A DNA stretch of 64,000 bases from Setophaga petechia (Eukaryota; Chordata; Aves; Passeriformes; Parulidae), in assembly GCA_024362935.1 (NCBI GenBank), contig JANCRA010000032.1:1922001-1986000 (forward strand), in the 5' to 3' direction. The position numbers and the translations under genes were made by a program. The notes beneath the pieces were generated by a model. The model was given only the letters and a program-made list of their open reading frames with translations, made no database searches and was not told the DNA's origin. Of this stretch, positions 27,271 through 39,900 are shown piece after piece (positions within the stretch are counted from its first letter, which is position 1; each line of letters begins with the position of its first letter).

Positions 27271-30200
27271 TTTTTTATCAATACCAGTTCTTTAAGCAGT
27301 TTAATTTTGTCTGGCACTGTAATAGCAAAGTCTGGTGTATGGGCTGAAGCTAATTTCTGGAACTGCTGCCAGAGGAAACTCTGAGACAACAATAGAATCT
27401 CAGTTGTTCTGAATGTAAGCATTGCACCCTGGAACCCACTGAGATCTCAGCTGGTACTCAGTATTTTTCCTACCCTGTACTTTAGATTGTCCAGATGAAA
27501 ACATCCAAATGAGATCAATGTCATGGATGGATATTGCCCAGACAAGAACAGAACCTTAATAATTTTAGGAGAATCTGGAGAAGGTTGAATGCTTATATTT
27601 GGTCTGAGATGTTGGTTTTGCCTGTTAAATGTGAAAATGATGAATTATTAATGTTCTGGTTAACAATAAATAGCCAAACTGTATTAACTTCTAGAGTGCT
27701 CTACTGCAGTGATTAGGTAAAATGTTGCCTTCAGAGTTTTAAAGGAGATGTATGGTACAGTTACATACAGAAAAATAGTCTCCCAAGCTGAGTATCACTA
27801 AACAACTCCATCCGGACTGTGAATGTAATTAGCAGTGAATACCTTTCCTGATAAAAATTCTTTCAGTTTTTACATGTTTGTTTAAAAGAACTGGAATATT
27901 TTTTTTTTCAAATAAAACAAGTTGCACTTCTTAAGAGGTACTTGTCTTTAGAAGGTCTTTGTAAATGGCTTTTTGTGTATACTTAATGAATATACTAATG
28001 CTTTTTTATGTCCTGGGTCAAGCCGTCCTGAGATCAAATGAGGCAGATGTGCAGAACAAGAGGAATGATAAGGATTAAAATTTCCACTGAAGCGTCTGAA
28101 ACTTTTAAAGAATGGCATTTTCCTCAGTAACTGGGCAGAGCTATGCTTAATTTACCTTTTAAAATGTACCTTTAAGATATGAAGAGCTCCCTTGGAATGG
28201 TCACCTGATTGCACTGCCTTAAATGTAGTGGGGATGCACCAAAAGGAAGGTGTAGTCCACCAGATTTGTTCATCTATCTTGCACCTGAATTTTAAGCACT
28301 CAGACAGTATTCCTAAGTCTCCTCAAGCCATTAATTATTTGTTTAGAGAACAAGGACCCTGGAAAGCTCCTTCATGGAGCTCAAGTCTTATCAAAATTTG
28401 GCACCTAAGTTCTCCCTAGGAAGAATTCCCGCTCTTTCTTTAATTGTTTAGGCAGCAGGCACAGATTCAGGAGGTTTTTGTCATTGGGTTTCTACTATTT
28501 CAGTGAGTTCCCTTCAGCAGGGCGTTATTCCTTCTTCTATGTTTTCAGAACACCAAGCTCTGCTGAATCTTTTTACAGTGGTTTGGAGCAGCACTTTAAT
28601 GGAAATATTCAATGTTAGTATCTGTGATGGCTCTGAAAATCAGGATGAGAATCTTACCTGGCTGTGAACCAGGTCACATCCAGGCTGGTCTTCCACTTCT
28701 GTTCTTCCACACCTCCGTGTGTGATACCACTTAGAAAGCCTCAGTACTAACCATGATCTGTCTGTCCTGCTATATATAAAGCAACAGATATTCTTCTCTC
28801 CCAATATATGTGTTTACTGGAAGAGTGATAAGACTTTTTTAGCATTTTTGGCAGCAAAAATGCTTGAGGTTGAGAATCATGCCACTTACAGAAACCCTAA
28901 TACTAAATGTCTCTCTGGAACAGTCTTGTTTTAAAATCAAGTTCTAGAAGGCAGCTTTGCTTTCTTCAGTTTGTGTAAAGTCTCATTACATGTTCTGCTT
29001 TTATGTTTCATGTTGTTATCACAACAAGTTTCTTGGCCGAAAAATCGTTTATTCCGGGTAGTAAATGTTTCATTATAGTTAACAATAGTGAGGTTTCTTT
29101 CTTATAATGGAGATAACACTGCCAAGAGAAGTTAAATTACTACTTCCATGTTATAAGCCTGAACTGGTGAGGTTCCCTGGGTACCTTTTCATAGAAAGTT
29201 TCACTAGTAGCGAAAAAATTAGCAGTTTCCAGAAAGTATGAATTTGATAAAGGCACCTTTATACCTCATCATCACTATACATGCAGATTTGCTTCTAGCA
29301 ACTGTAACATACATTTGTGCATGCTCATACTCCTAAAAAGAAAAAAAGGATAATTGAAGTGCATGAAAATAATACCCCTAAAATAATGTGAAGATTATGG
29401 AGTCTATTTAGAAACTTCAGTTATGGAGAGATTTCATTCTCTTCAGTGTTTCTCAAAAACACACTCTACTAATCTGTTTTGTCTGATTAGTATCAGATTC
29501 AGAGTCTCTTAGTGATTTATTTTCATAGAAACAGATGTTATCATTTGTGGTGGAATGGAGACATATTCTGGGCATTATGTAATCTCCTTTGGCATTAACT
29601 TATGCTACATGTTTTTCCTTCATTTGCCATAACATAGTAATTGTACCCAAATGGTTCTCAACATGTTTCCATAGATACTTGACATGTTCAGACTTTGTGC
29701 AGTGTATGCCTTGGTCTCACAGATAGCACTTGTTTTTAAACTCTGAGATCTGCTACACCCAGAGTTTTCAAATCATAGTTGATACTGGTTATAACACAGC
29801 ATTGTGTTCTATATTTCAGTGCTGTCACCAGCTCTTATTTTGTAGCTTGTGATGAATTTTGCAACATCTCTGCTTGCCACTGAATTGTTCATAGAGTGCT
29901 ATGAGCTCCCTTAGTGGGAACCCTTTTCACACGAGCAGGTCTTAGGGACTGAAGGGGAAGGCTCCAGACCAGGCAAGAGAAAGAGCTGATGATTTGGGAA
30001 AACCATATGAGCATAAAGGACCTATGGAGAAACAGCTAGATGCTAGAGCCTCCCTAAAGATAGTCTGGCCTGATCTGACGCTTGTGTTTGCATTAGTTTG
30101 AGGTTCTTCTTCAGCAGTTGCTGCTCTGTTTGGGCCCTCCTAATTAGCTCCCAAGTTTTTTTAGTTAGCTCAGACCTAACCAGAAGATTTGTCACAGCAC

Positions 30201-33200
30201 TTGTAGGCAATTGATTGGAACATATTTTAAATCACTGGGAGCAGAGATGTACCTGAATCATTCCTTTGTGCTACCCCAATCTATTTCTACCTCCTGAGAT
30301 GAAAAGGGAGGACCTGGCTGACATCAAGAACAGATACAAAGTATGCTTTGTACGTGCACAACAGCTCTTTGACTGTCTTTTGTGGAGGGCTTTTCCTCTT
30401 CCACAGACTTAATTTCTTGCTGTTTCTTTAAAACCCTACTGGCCAACCTCAGCTGGCAGGGAAGGCAAAGGAGTCAGATTTCTTTTGAAGTAAAGAGGAT
30501 TGTTACTTCAAAAACAGGTCAGCGGATGGGCTTGGACTGGGAAATGACATTTTATTTGAATGTTCTGAGAGGCTTGAAAACCTCTGGGTTGCAGCTGGAA
30601 TGCATGCAGGAAGGGGTATGCTCTCTAAGCCAGGTCAAACAGGTTGAACACCCCAAAAAGTACAAGAGAACATCTTCCAAACTTCTGGTACATGTGTTTT
30701 ACAAGCCCTGCTGAGGTGACTCTAGGAGCCTGTGCTTGGACTAAGCTAGGGCAGCACGACTTAGAAGCACAGGTGCCCCAGCCACTGGATCTGATGGAGC
30801 AAATCTGCATCAGCCATTCTCACTCATTAACTGTAATTTCTGTCAGAGGAGAAGTACATGAAGTAAGAAATTATTACCTAGTAGTCCCCATCCTCTCAAT
30901 TTAATATAGAAAATTTCTACCATGCAGACCTTACACAAGTGGAACAGATTACAGCTGCATGGCCTTCATATTTCTTTGCCAAGTACTGCTTATGATTATT
31001 TTCCCAAACTTAAAAAAGAAATTCTAGAGAAAAAGCAAGACACATTCTATCTTAAGTTATTATTATATACATATATATATGTTATCTTAAATAATTTCAA
31101 AAAATTCCTTATTGTGCCAAAAAAGTTAAAATACATTTAGAAGAAGTAAACAGTTATTTTTGTGATTTCTGAATTGAGACAGTTTGAAAATCTTTAGCCT
31201 TTTGTAGATACCATGTCACCTCTTGATAGTCTGTTTTCTGGACAGTCTGCATGTCCAGAAAGCAAAATTATGAGCATGATCTTTATCAGCTCATACTGCA
31301 AAGGAGACCAGAATAAAAAAATTTATAACTAATATGAAGAGAAAATGTCATTTATGATTTTCTGTGTTCCTAAATTAGAAACTGTCATTAAAAAAAAAAT
31401 AACCAATAGTTTTGGTTTGTTCAGTTTTTGCTGAACAAAGCAGCAGTTTTGCTACTAACCGAAGTCTCGAATTTGGCACTCACCTGCAGGCTGTTCTGCT
31501 TCAAAACAGAGCATTGACCAAATATATGCAATAGACTAATAGTAGACTAATCCAAAATTTTAGTAGCAAAGAAAGTATTTTCCTCTGTGTTCATACACTT
31601 GAAAGGATGTTTCAGACATTTTGTGTATATATTCAAGAGCAGATATGCTAGGATAATGGCACTTTATCATTACAATATGACTCCTGTCAGGACCACATTT
31701 GTTGTTGGCTAACAAAAGTGTTGATGTCAATGCAGCTGTATCAGCTGACTTTTCAGCTATTCATCTTTAGATTTCTGTCACTGTTTACCTGTAACAATAT
31801 GCTCAAAAATGTGAAATGTGAAAGTTCTACTTCCAATTGTGGCAGAGACAAGCATGAAGATTGACGTGACTGTGGGTTTAAACCACAGCTGACAGATACA
31901 TTCTTTGCATGCAAGTATATTGATAAAGATTAGGTTGTGTGCAGGAGGATGCACGTTTTTAATATTTGAGTTCAACAGGATGCATTATAGTAGCTGGGCA
32001 TAGCATATCTGAAATTAATAGCTCATCATTATGATTTAACTAGAGAATAACAACAATATCTATTCCTTCTGCAGAATAGGATTAGTTCAAGGCAGCATAT
32101 TGATTTGTAGGACTTTTATCTAACTCTCTAAGCTTGAAAGATTTAGTATCTCTGACCTCCACCTGTGGTTCATCATGGTTTGCAGCATTCATCTCTTATA
32201 GCATCAGTCTTAAGTATATTGTAGGTAATAAAATGTATCTTCAGGCTCATGATAAATGAGGGCATGTAGAGCTAGAGTTGTGGGGTGTCAGCTTCTGGCT
32301 TAGATATCCATGGCACAGTTTCTCATGACCATTGTAGAGGACTGGACTCACTGAGATGCTGCCTCCCATTCCTGTGTTTCTGCCAGAATTCTTTGAGCCT
32401 TTCCACAGGATATTCCAGGAGGTTTGATGATGTTGAAGTAAACTTGCCAAAAGGTTTTGTTAACAAGTCCCTGCAAACAGTGCCTGCTACTGTAACAAAT
32501 GAGTGGTTTAGGCCACTTCAAGAGAAATAGTCAAAGGTATTACCAAAAGCAGGTTTTAATATAAATTTGTGAAAGCATGACTTAAAAGAGTTTGATGGCA
32601 AGGTTCGCTCTATTATAATTACAGAGAGGAAGCATACAGGGAAAGTAGAATTATAATGAATTTTGCATATTTTACACAAGGACCAGGGTAAGAGTACATG
32701 GGGTAAGGGAGATTTCCCCATTGAGTCATGAGTTATGGAGTGGGCCCCTTTGCTTTCTAAACTTCTGAGGAGCCTAAGTGCAACTCAATCCAAACTTCAT
32801 CTCAGTCTTCATCCATGGGATATCTGAAGGATTTAATGGGGAAATCCTGCTGTTGGGTCACAAGATTTAGAATGGACTCCCTTGCTTTCTAAACTTCAGA
32901 TGCAGCCTGGGTGTGGCTAAGTCTAGTCTTAGCATCAGACCTGGGAAATGGTTTATGTCTGAAGGATTTAGCAGCACTCAGTAATTGACTAATTTAATAT
33001 TTACTGAGTGATTAAATAGGACTAACCTTAATCAAAATAGTAACTCAGTTATCTGTAGGATATTTAAGTCAATTCATACATACACTCACACAGACACAAA
33101 GATGTGTGTGCACATGTGTGTATATATTTATATATAGGCACAGGGGTACTTGTTAAAAGTTCCACTTTGTTTCACTGGAGTGTCAGTGAATTACTCACAT

Positions 33201-34427
33201 TGAATGTCTTGGCATTTCTCAATGGGAGAGGCTTGAGTGTCGAGGACTGGGGATGTTGGCCCAGGCCAATTCATCACTTTTGGTGACAGTCCTCTGAGTC
33301 TTGACAGTTTGCAAGCTCTGAGTGGCATCCCACTGTGAGGAACATGCTGGTACAGTCTCCTGTGGTCTGGTAGAACTCAAAGGGCCTCACATAGGACCAC
33401 TGTCTGTAAGGTCACAAGATGACTGGCATTTTTTTCATTAGTCCATTTCCATCCTGACTGTAACCCAAGTTGATAATTACTGAAATTATTCAAAAGCCCA
33501 GATTCACTGGAGTTATGATTCGGGTGGGTAATGTTCCAAGGGTATATTAGGGAGTGACTGATTATTTCTTATTGCCCTCCTTGGTCAGACAGCACATGTC
33601 CGTGATATGAACAGTACCACTCCACCTTAGCTGTGCAAGGGTTCCTGGTATGGTCAAGGGACATTTCACTGCCCAACTCATTACACAAAAGCCAAGGCCT
33701 AATGAGAATTACTGAAATTGTAGGACAGGTGTGAGGAGGTAGAGCAGATCCCAGGGGGTAGGGAATGCACCATCACAGAAGCCCTGTACTGAGACTGCAG
33801 AGGACTACCATCCTTTTGGGCTCTTGTAGAAAGTCTGGCTTTTATAACTCTTTATATTATATAATCTTACTGGCACAATATAACAGCAAGAATAAACATT
33901 TAGTGGGTAATATAAAACTTGGACAACAAAGTCCTGTCTCTGCAGAATCAATGGAAAAAGCTTAACCTTATCAATGGGGTCACTTGGTGTGTTTGTACTG
34001 GCTGCAGAATATGATGGCTGTCTCAAGGTGAGCTAACCTGCACGTTCAGAGGACTAGGCTGAGAATGTTAAAGGAAAGCTTCATAGGACCTGATGTAGTC
34101 ATGGTCCAGATAGTTTCTGAACCACCTTATGTGAAGACCGGATCATGCCACACTCTGCAGAGAAGGCTCACAGTGACCACTCACTGGCTGCAGTGAGACA
34201 AATCTCACTTCAGAGCTCTGCTAGAGGACACAGAGCAACCCAGTGTAAAGAGGATTAGGAAGTAATTTTCCATGAAGACAGTAATTTTCCATCCACTATT
34301 GACCCTTGTTAGCAAAGAGCTGATCAAGTGGAATATGGGGCCAGATTGTTCCCGTGTGCCTAATGAAGGGGGCTGTGCCCTGGGCCCTGGTGCATATCTG
34401 AGAGGTCTTACACTCATAGATTTATTG
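27271..34427. other. Non-coding stretch; degenerate duplication near 32.8 kb
   Basis: No recognisable exon. A degenerate tandem duplication with a period of about 133 bp lies at 32721-32970. Sequence at about 33.0-34.2 kb has a slightly different, less AT-rich texture and might be an old unclassified repeat, but I cannot name a family. An alternating CA/TG and AT patch lies at 33076-33137. Confidence 0.55.
32721..32970. repeat. Degenerate tandem duplication, period about 132-135 bp
   Basis: Shared landmarks recur in the same order: ttgctttctaaacttc at 32750 and 32882, and ctgaaggattta at 32824 and 32959, with similar gagtcatgag/gggtcacaag segments ahead of each. Offsets of 132 and 135 show small indels. 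The two units are clearly diverged between landmarks, so the duplication is old. Confidence 0.7.
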
Positions 34428-34820
34428 AATCATAGAATGGTTTGGCTTGGTAAGGACCTTTATAGATCGCTTAGCCCAATACTCCTGCCAGGAGCAGGGA
34501 CACTTTTCAATATATCAGGTTGCTGAAAGTCCCATTTTGAACACTTCCAGGGATGGGGCATCCACAGCTTCACTGGGCAACCTGTTCTAGGGTCCCAGCA
34601 GCATCACCATAAGAAATTTCTCCCTTATGTTTCATCTAAACCTCTCCTTTTTCAGTTTAAAACCATTACCCCTTGTCCTGTGGCTATCGGCACTGGTAAT
34701 AATTGTCTTTTTCACAAGTCCCTTTTATATACTGAAAGGTCTCCCTGCAGCCTTCTGTTTTCCAGGCTGAACAGCTTCATTTATTCCAGCAGAGCCATTT
34801 GGCCTTGTGTTGCTTAATAT
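34428..34820 (-). mobile_element. CR1 LINE 3'-end fragment, antisense orientation
   Basis: On the plus strand it opens aatcatagaatggtttggct, then aaggacctttatagatc, actcctgccaggagcaggga, ccagggatggggcatccaca, gggcaacctgttctaggg and accccttgtcctgtggcta, and ends in ccaggctgaacagc-like sequence. These are antisense CR1 3' UTR landmarks. It is 5'-truncated and moderately diverged. It ends about 2 kb before the first ATP10D exon in the window. Confidence 0.93.
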
Positions 34821-36785
34821 CCACCCTTCCTGCCACCCTGTATATAGTTGTGGCAGTTGCTAAGCATGTGAGGGATGAGGAAATGCTAAAATAGCAATGC
34901 TATTTCAAACAATAGAAATTAAATAAAAAATAGTAGTGCTTATAGCATAGTATGGGACTACTTGCTATTTTTATCCTGATCGTGCTTTTGTGCTGCTGCT
35001 CCTTGTACATGCATTTGTACATCACCCAGTTTCACAGTTAAATTAAAAAGGATGAAGAACAACAGACACATTTAAAGGGATTTGGAGTTACAGATTGCAG
35101 AGCTAACAAACCCTTCAGATCTGCAGTGCGGTAATTTGTACTGTATTATGGCACACTGGGTTTCAAAGCAATTCATACTCATTAGCAGAGAAAGTTAAAT
35201 GCTTGTTTCAGCCTGCTTATGAAGAAAATGTGTAATTTCAGCACCTAGTAGGTGTATTACTTGCCTTTGTTAGAGATTATCATGTTTTACACTTGGTACA
35301 TACTAATCCTTTTCAGGTTTTATCAAAATAGAAATCACAACTGTAATTTTCATTCTTCCCCTTATAAACTGGATGTTAAAGGGAAGAAATTCTGGGCGAT
35401 ATAACCTGATCTGATACCTGATCCTTTATCATTTAGGATTTTGACTAAATACATGAATAAATGCCAATTTAGTTACTAATTCCTCTAGCACCAGTGAAGG
35501 CATAACTATCAGTAACTCCAAAGTAACAACACTGTCAGGATTTCCCTGTTTCATTTTGTTTCAAATCTATTCACATTACTGCTGAAAGTGATGTTTTTAA
35601 AAATTATATACTTTAAACAAGATAAAACAGCTGCTGCCACCTCTCCCCACACCTCATCAGAATCTCATTCTGCCAGTGCTGTCCCAGGAGACAGTCTCTG
35701 GTGACAGTGCTAGCATTGACAATTGTCTTGGTCTTCACACAGCAGAAAGCCTTCTAATGGCTTAGAAAAGTGTCAGTATATTAGCTTCCTATTTTCAGGA
35801 GATATTTTAACAAGTCAATATTGAGGCTGTTTTGAAATTGATTTCTTTCAAAATCACAACAGAATAAATTACTTTCTGCAAATGCCAAGAAAGCACATGA
35901 GTCTGTGCCTGCTGTAAAACTAAAACCTGATATTTTAGCTAAAATGAATTAAGCAGTCACCTGTTCCTTTTTCCTCTTGCTCTCAAGAAAAAGTTAAAAA
36001 CTAAAAAATTAGCAAACTAGCATGGCCTTTAAAACGAGAGAGATTTGGTGTTTGTATTCCAAAATGAAAGGTTCAGGATAACTATGCAAGAATCAGCTAT
36101 GTAACAGACAGCACTCTGGCTAGAATGGGAATAGTGTAGAAATACTTAAAAGAAATTAGAGTGTCCTTTCCCAGTAGACTAGTTAGGATTTCATTTTACC
36201 ACACACATGTCTGGATTTAGTGATGAAATTGCTCTCATTTAGGGATCTTTGTCCAGCTATGATGTGCAGCAGTATACAGAATTTCTCTCTGTTGGAAAAA
36301 GAGAACAAGGGGGAACTATGTGAAGATGCACCAGAGGGTGATAGATGAAGGGAGAACATTCAGGAGTCATTCCAAGCAGGTGTCCTGTGCCCAGACCTGT
36401 TCTCATGTCTCCTAAAAGTGACTCCTTTTCACACAGCATGGGCACACCTCTCCTCCTTGGGGTCATATGGGTGACTCAGAGCATACAGGGAGAGAAAGGA
36501 GAATGTGTGAAGCTCATGTTTACCCTGCTTAGTCAAGTCTGACATCAACCTGTTTTCCTCTGGATCTTAAAAGAGGGTCTTGGTAACTCAGACTTGTTTC
36601 TGAGTCACTGAGAAATGGCCTCTTGGCACTCTGCATTGACTTCTCCCAGGGTAACTTGAGAGTTCCTGATCTTCCAAAGGCACTCCTGTAACAGGCATTC
36701 CTGTTACAAATCAAACCAGATTTATCAGAAGCATCTCAATCTATGCAATTTTTTCATTTAAAGGCTTGTATATATTTTTTTTCAG
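34821..36785. other. Intron flank upstream of the first ATP10D exon seen
   Basis: No gene. The final part is a T-rich tract ending ttttttttcag, the acceptor for the exon at 36786. A short perfect inverted repeat (tgtaacagg, catt, cctgttaca) lies at 36687-36708, about 80 bp before the acceptor. Its role, if any, is unknown. Confidence 0.7.
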
Positions 36786-36990
36786 AACTGAGAAGAAATA
36801 TATAAGCAGATATTGGAAAGAAGTGAAAGTCGGAGACTTTGTGCAGCTTCGCTGTAATGAAATTATACCTGCTGACATATTGCTGCTCTCCTCAAGTGAT
36901 CCTGATGGGCTGTGCCACATAGAAACAGCCAACCTGGATGGTGAAACTAACTTAAAACAACGACAGGTGGTGAGGAGGTTCTTAGAACTG
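36786..36990 (+). CDS. ATP10D: ATP10D internal coding exon: actuator domain with DGET motif
   Basis: Seen: a polypyrimidine stretch ending in cag precedes the exon, and a strong gtaagt donor follows it. The first base completes a split codon; 68 open codons follow and the exon ends on a codon boundary. The translation begins [18 protein letters not shown], continues through [18 protein letters not shown], and carries [17 protein letters not shown]. Family knowledge: this is the actuator domain of a P4-ATPase. The DGET motif (exon residues 51-54) holds the glutamate that drives dephosphorylation of the aspartyl intermediate. ATP10-group flippases move lipids, reported for ATP10D as glucosylceramide, from the outer to the cytosolic leaflet with a CDC50 (TMEM30A) subunit. 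Inference: [23 protein letters not shown] resembles remembered ATP10D more than ATP10A or ATP10B, so the paralogue call is good but not certain. GFF phase 1. No frameshift or stop. Confidence 0.96.
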
Positions 36991-39900
36991 GTAAGTCTCC
37001 ATTCCTAACTCACATTTAAGATAAAAATTTCTTTCAAGAAAGTAGCTGGTTACCAATATGCTCCACACCAGCTAAAGCTGCTTGCTCTAGTAGTGCTGAT
37101 GAGCTACTGTTATGGCTGTCATTAAAATGCTAGCACTTGCCAACAACTGACCTCATCATAGTATCAGAAGTTTTACCATCATTTTTCCCTGAATCTGAAT
37201 AGGAATTATTTGGGCAATTGTGTGTGGTTGGAAAATGTCGGAGGATTTTAATGGCTCCTATTGTAGCTTGATTCTTGAAAACACATTTTAACTGCCCAAG
37301 GAGAAGATACTTAAATATAAACATGTACTTTTCCTGCCTGCAAACCAGATCAGTTTCAATTAGGAATTTGCCTCAAACTCTGTGTTGGAGAATATCCCTC
37401 CAGCACTTGGAGCATTAGAGCTTGTAAGATTTAAAGGGACAGCAGGCATTCGTTCTGGAAGTATCTGTGCTCAAAAACTGTTTTACTGCTCTCTCACTGT
37501 GCTTATCTCTCCCCAACAGCACTATTTTGAAACAAAACATAATCCAGATCAGTTACTGACAGCAGAATTAGAGGAAATTACCTGAAGTTTTACTTGCTTT
37601 AATGATCGTATTGAAATAGTATTTATTTGTATGCCCTCCTCTCCCATCCTTCTTGCCAGCTAAGTCCAGCTTCCTGTATTTGTCAGGGAAAAAAAAAAAA
37701 ATTTTAGAACTCAGCTACATTGATTCTCCTAGTAGCGCTTCTAATTGGAGGGATTTTGCAAACAATGGGAGCTTGTTGCCCTTACCACTGTCATCAAAGG
37801 TAACTACAGAAGCCTGTGGTTGTATTAAGAAAGATCAACATTAATGAAGCTATTATCCAACAAACAGAATGAAAGTCAATGTGCCCTCCAAATAATTGTT
37901 TATGGTAGGTAGACCTTTTCTCTAAATAACTTGTAGAAATGTGAGATAAAGACTTGTTTAATGATCAGTGATTTCCACACAGAATTTAGACATGACATGG
38001 CACCGACCACTGTGGCAACAAGCTCAATCAGCTACAGGCCAAATGTTTCAAAGACTCTTATTGTTTCAAAGTTAATTGAATTGCTGCTCAAACCTCCCAT
38101 CCTGTTCCTTCTAAGAGGAAATCTCTCCCATTGGATAGAGCTTAAGGGAGGTGCTCAGATGATGTATGTTTTCTGCCAATGCAGACTTCTTATGTTACTT
38201 CAGGTACATTTCATGGGACAAAAACTGTAGATTTCATTTCGGTATCTGAACACAGGTGTATTTTTGCATTTGTGGATATAGTTATAAGCCAAGGCCACAT
38301 TCCAGCTCTGTCTCAAAGAGAAAGCACCAGCTCCTTCACTCATCTACAGCAGATGGTTGGGTTTCTGTGATCTGAGACCACTGGATACACATCAACAGGT
38401 GTTGGTAAACATGATGAAAGGAATCGCTATATCCAACTACAAATTACCAGAAAACTGGCTTTGAAGACCCTTGCTGCCCAAAGGAGTTCCTTATACTCTC
38501 TTGGGATCCCCAGCTCCATGGCAGCAGGGTATTGATTCAGTATTCCTGGAAGCCATCAGGCTGAAAGGACACCTGCCAGCCCTACAGACTGCCCTGCTCC
38601 TGTGAACTGTGGCACCTAGATGTGTGCCTGAGCCTGTCACTTGTGGAGTTAATTCTGTGTCTTCAACCAGAGATCCCATGCATGCATTAACTCAGCAGGA
38701 ATTCAGCTCTGGAGTTTGTACAGTTTGGCAAGACCTACAACCTTTAGGCTGTTGTGTGGAAGTGAGTGGCCATTTCCTCCTCAAACAGGTTAAAGATTAT
38801 CAAAAACTGAATTGGGCCTCATTGAGGAAGAAGGCTGAGGAAACAGTTCCTGCCTATGGAAGCATAGCTGGCTCTATGTGCCAAGCACATCACAGTGTAT
38901 GTGGCATGGCTAGCTCAGCATACCCTGCTTTACTGAGAAAATCAGTTGCCTTGTAGATACTTGCAGTCAGCTTTGTAGACACCTAGCACACCTTGGATCT
39001 CCAGCCCATCCTCCTTCCATATCTTAGTTCTTGTATCATAAGATGATTATGGAACTTTTCTGTTTCAGAAGTGGGCTCAGAAAAAATGTGGATAAATATT
39101 TTTTAAAAATAAATTTTAGATCACAAGGTGCCAAGCTACAGTAGCTGTGAGGTCCATAGTAAATTGTCAGGGGTTAAACTGAGGTCAGTGACAAAAAGCT
39201 CATTCATTCAAATGAAAACAGGACTGGTCCTCAAGGAGGCAAGTATTGAAAGAGAACTTGTAAGAAAACCACATGTGATTACCTCCCCTCTCTTAAAATA
39301 GCTGAGAAAGCAGGAAATAGCCAAGCCTGGGTTCCTACATCAACTAAGTTGTAGGCAAAGTGCACAGTTGCAAGTAAGAAGTCTTCAGCAGCTGCAGCAT
39401 CACAGAATCTCTCTGTAACAGCACTCCATACGTTATCCAGGAGAATACTTGCCATCCTCATTAAAATCCTGGCCAAAACCTCTCTAAGCATACTGTTAAT
39501 TTAATTCATGCAGCAGCATTAGCTTTCACACTCCATACTAGCTAGTAAGGATAGGCTTTTACTGATTCTTGAAGGTATTGCCTTGCTGAGAGACACTCAG
39601 CAGTGGGATGGAGGGAGGTGCTTGGAAAATGTTGGATGAATAGTAGGAGGACGGCCAAGTAGCATGGAATAAGAAGGTGATGCCTGTCTGTTGGGCTGAA
39701 GTTCACTTCCTCTCTGGATATGTCTTAAGTTGTCACAGCTGGAGAGAACTTAGTGCTAGGTCTCATAAAATACTTCAGATGACCAAAATTTTCTTGCACC
39801 TAATGCTAACCCATCCTTTTGCCAAGCCTCAGAGAAGCTTATTCCCAAGTCTCTTACAAGACCTGCATCCCAACCTGTTAATGCATTGGCTGGGAATTTT

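Noticed and set aside
33076..33137. CA/TG-rich patch read as a hairpin
   Set aside because: Pairing is imperfect and explained by alternating dinucleotide composition.
39279..39491. Minus-strand 70-codon frame with a protein-like composition
   Set aside because: No recognised motif, no splice or promoter support and no second exon; kept only as part of an odd-texture region.
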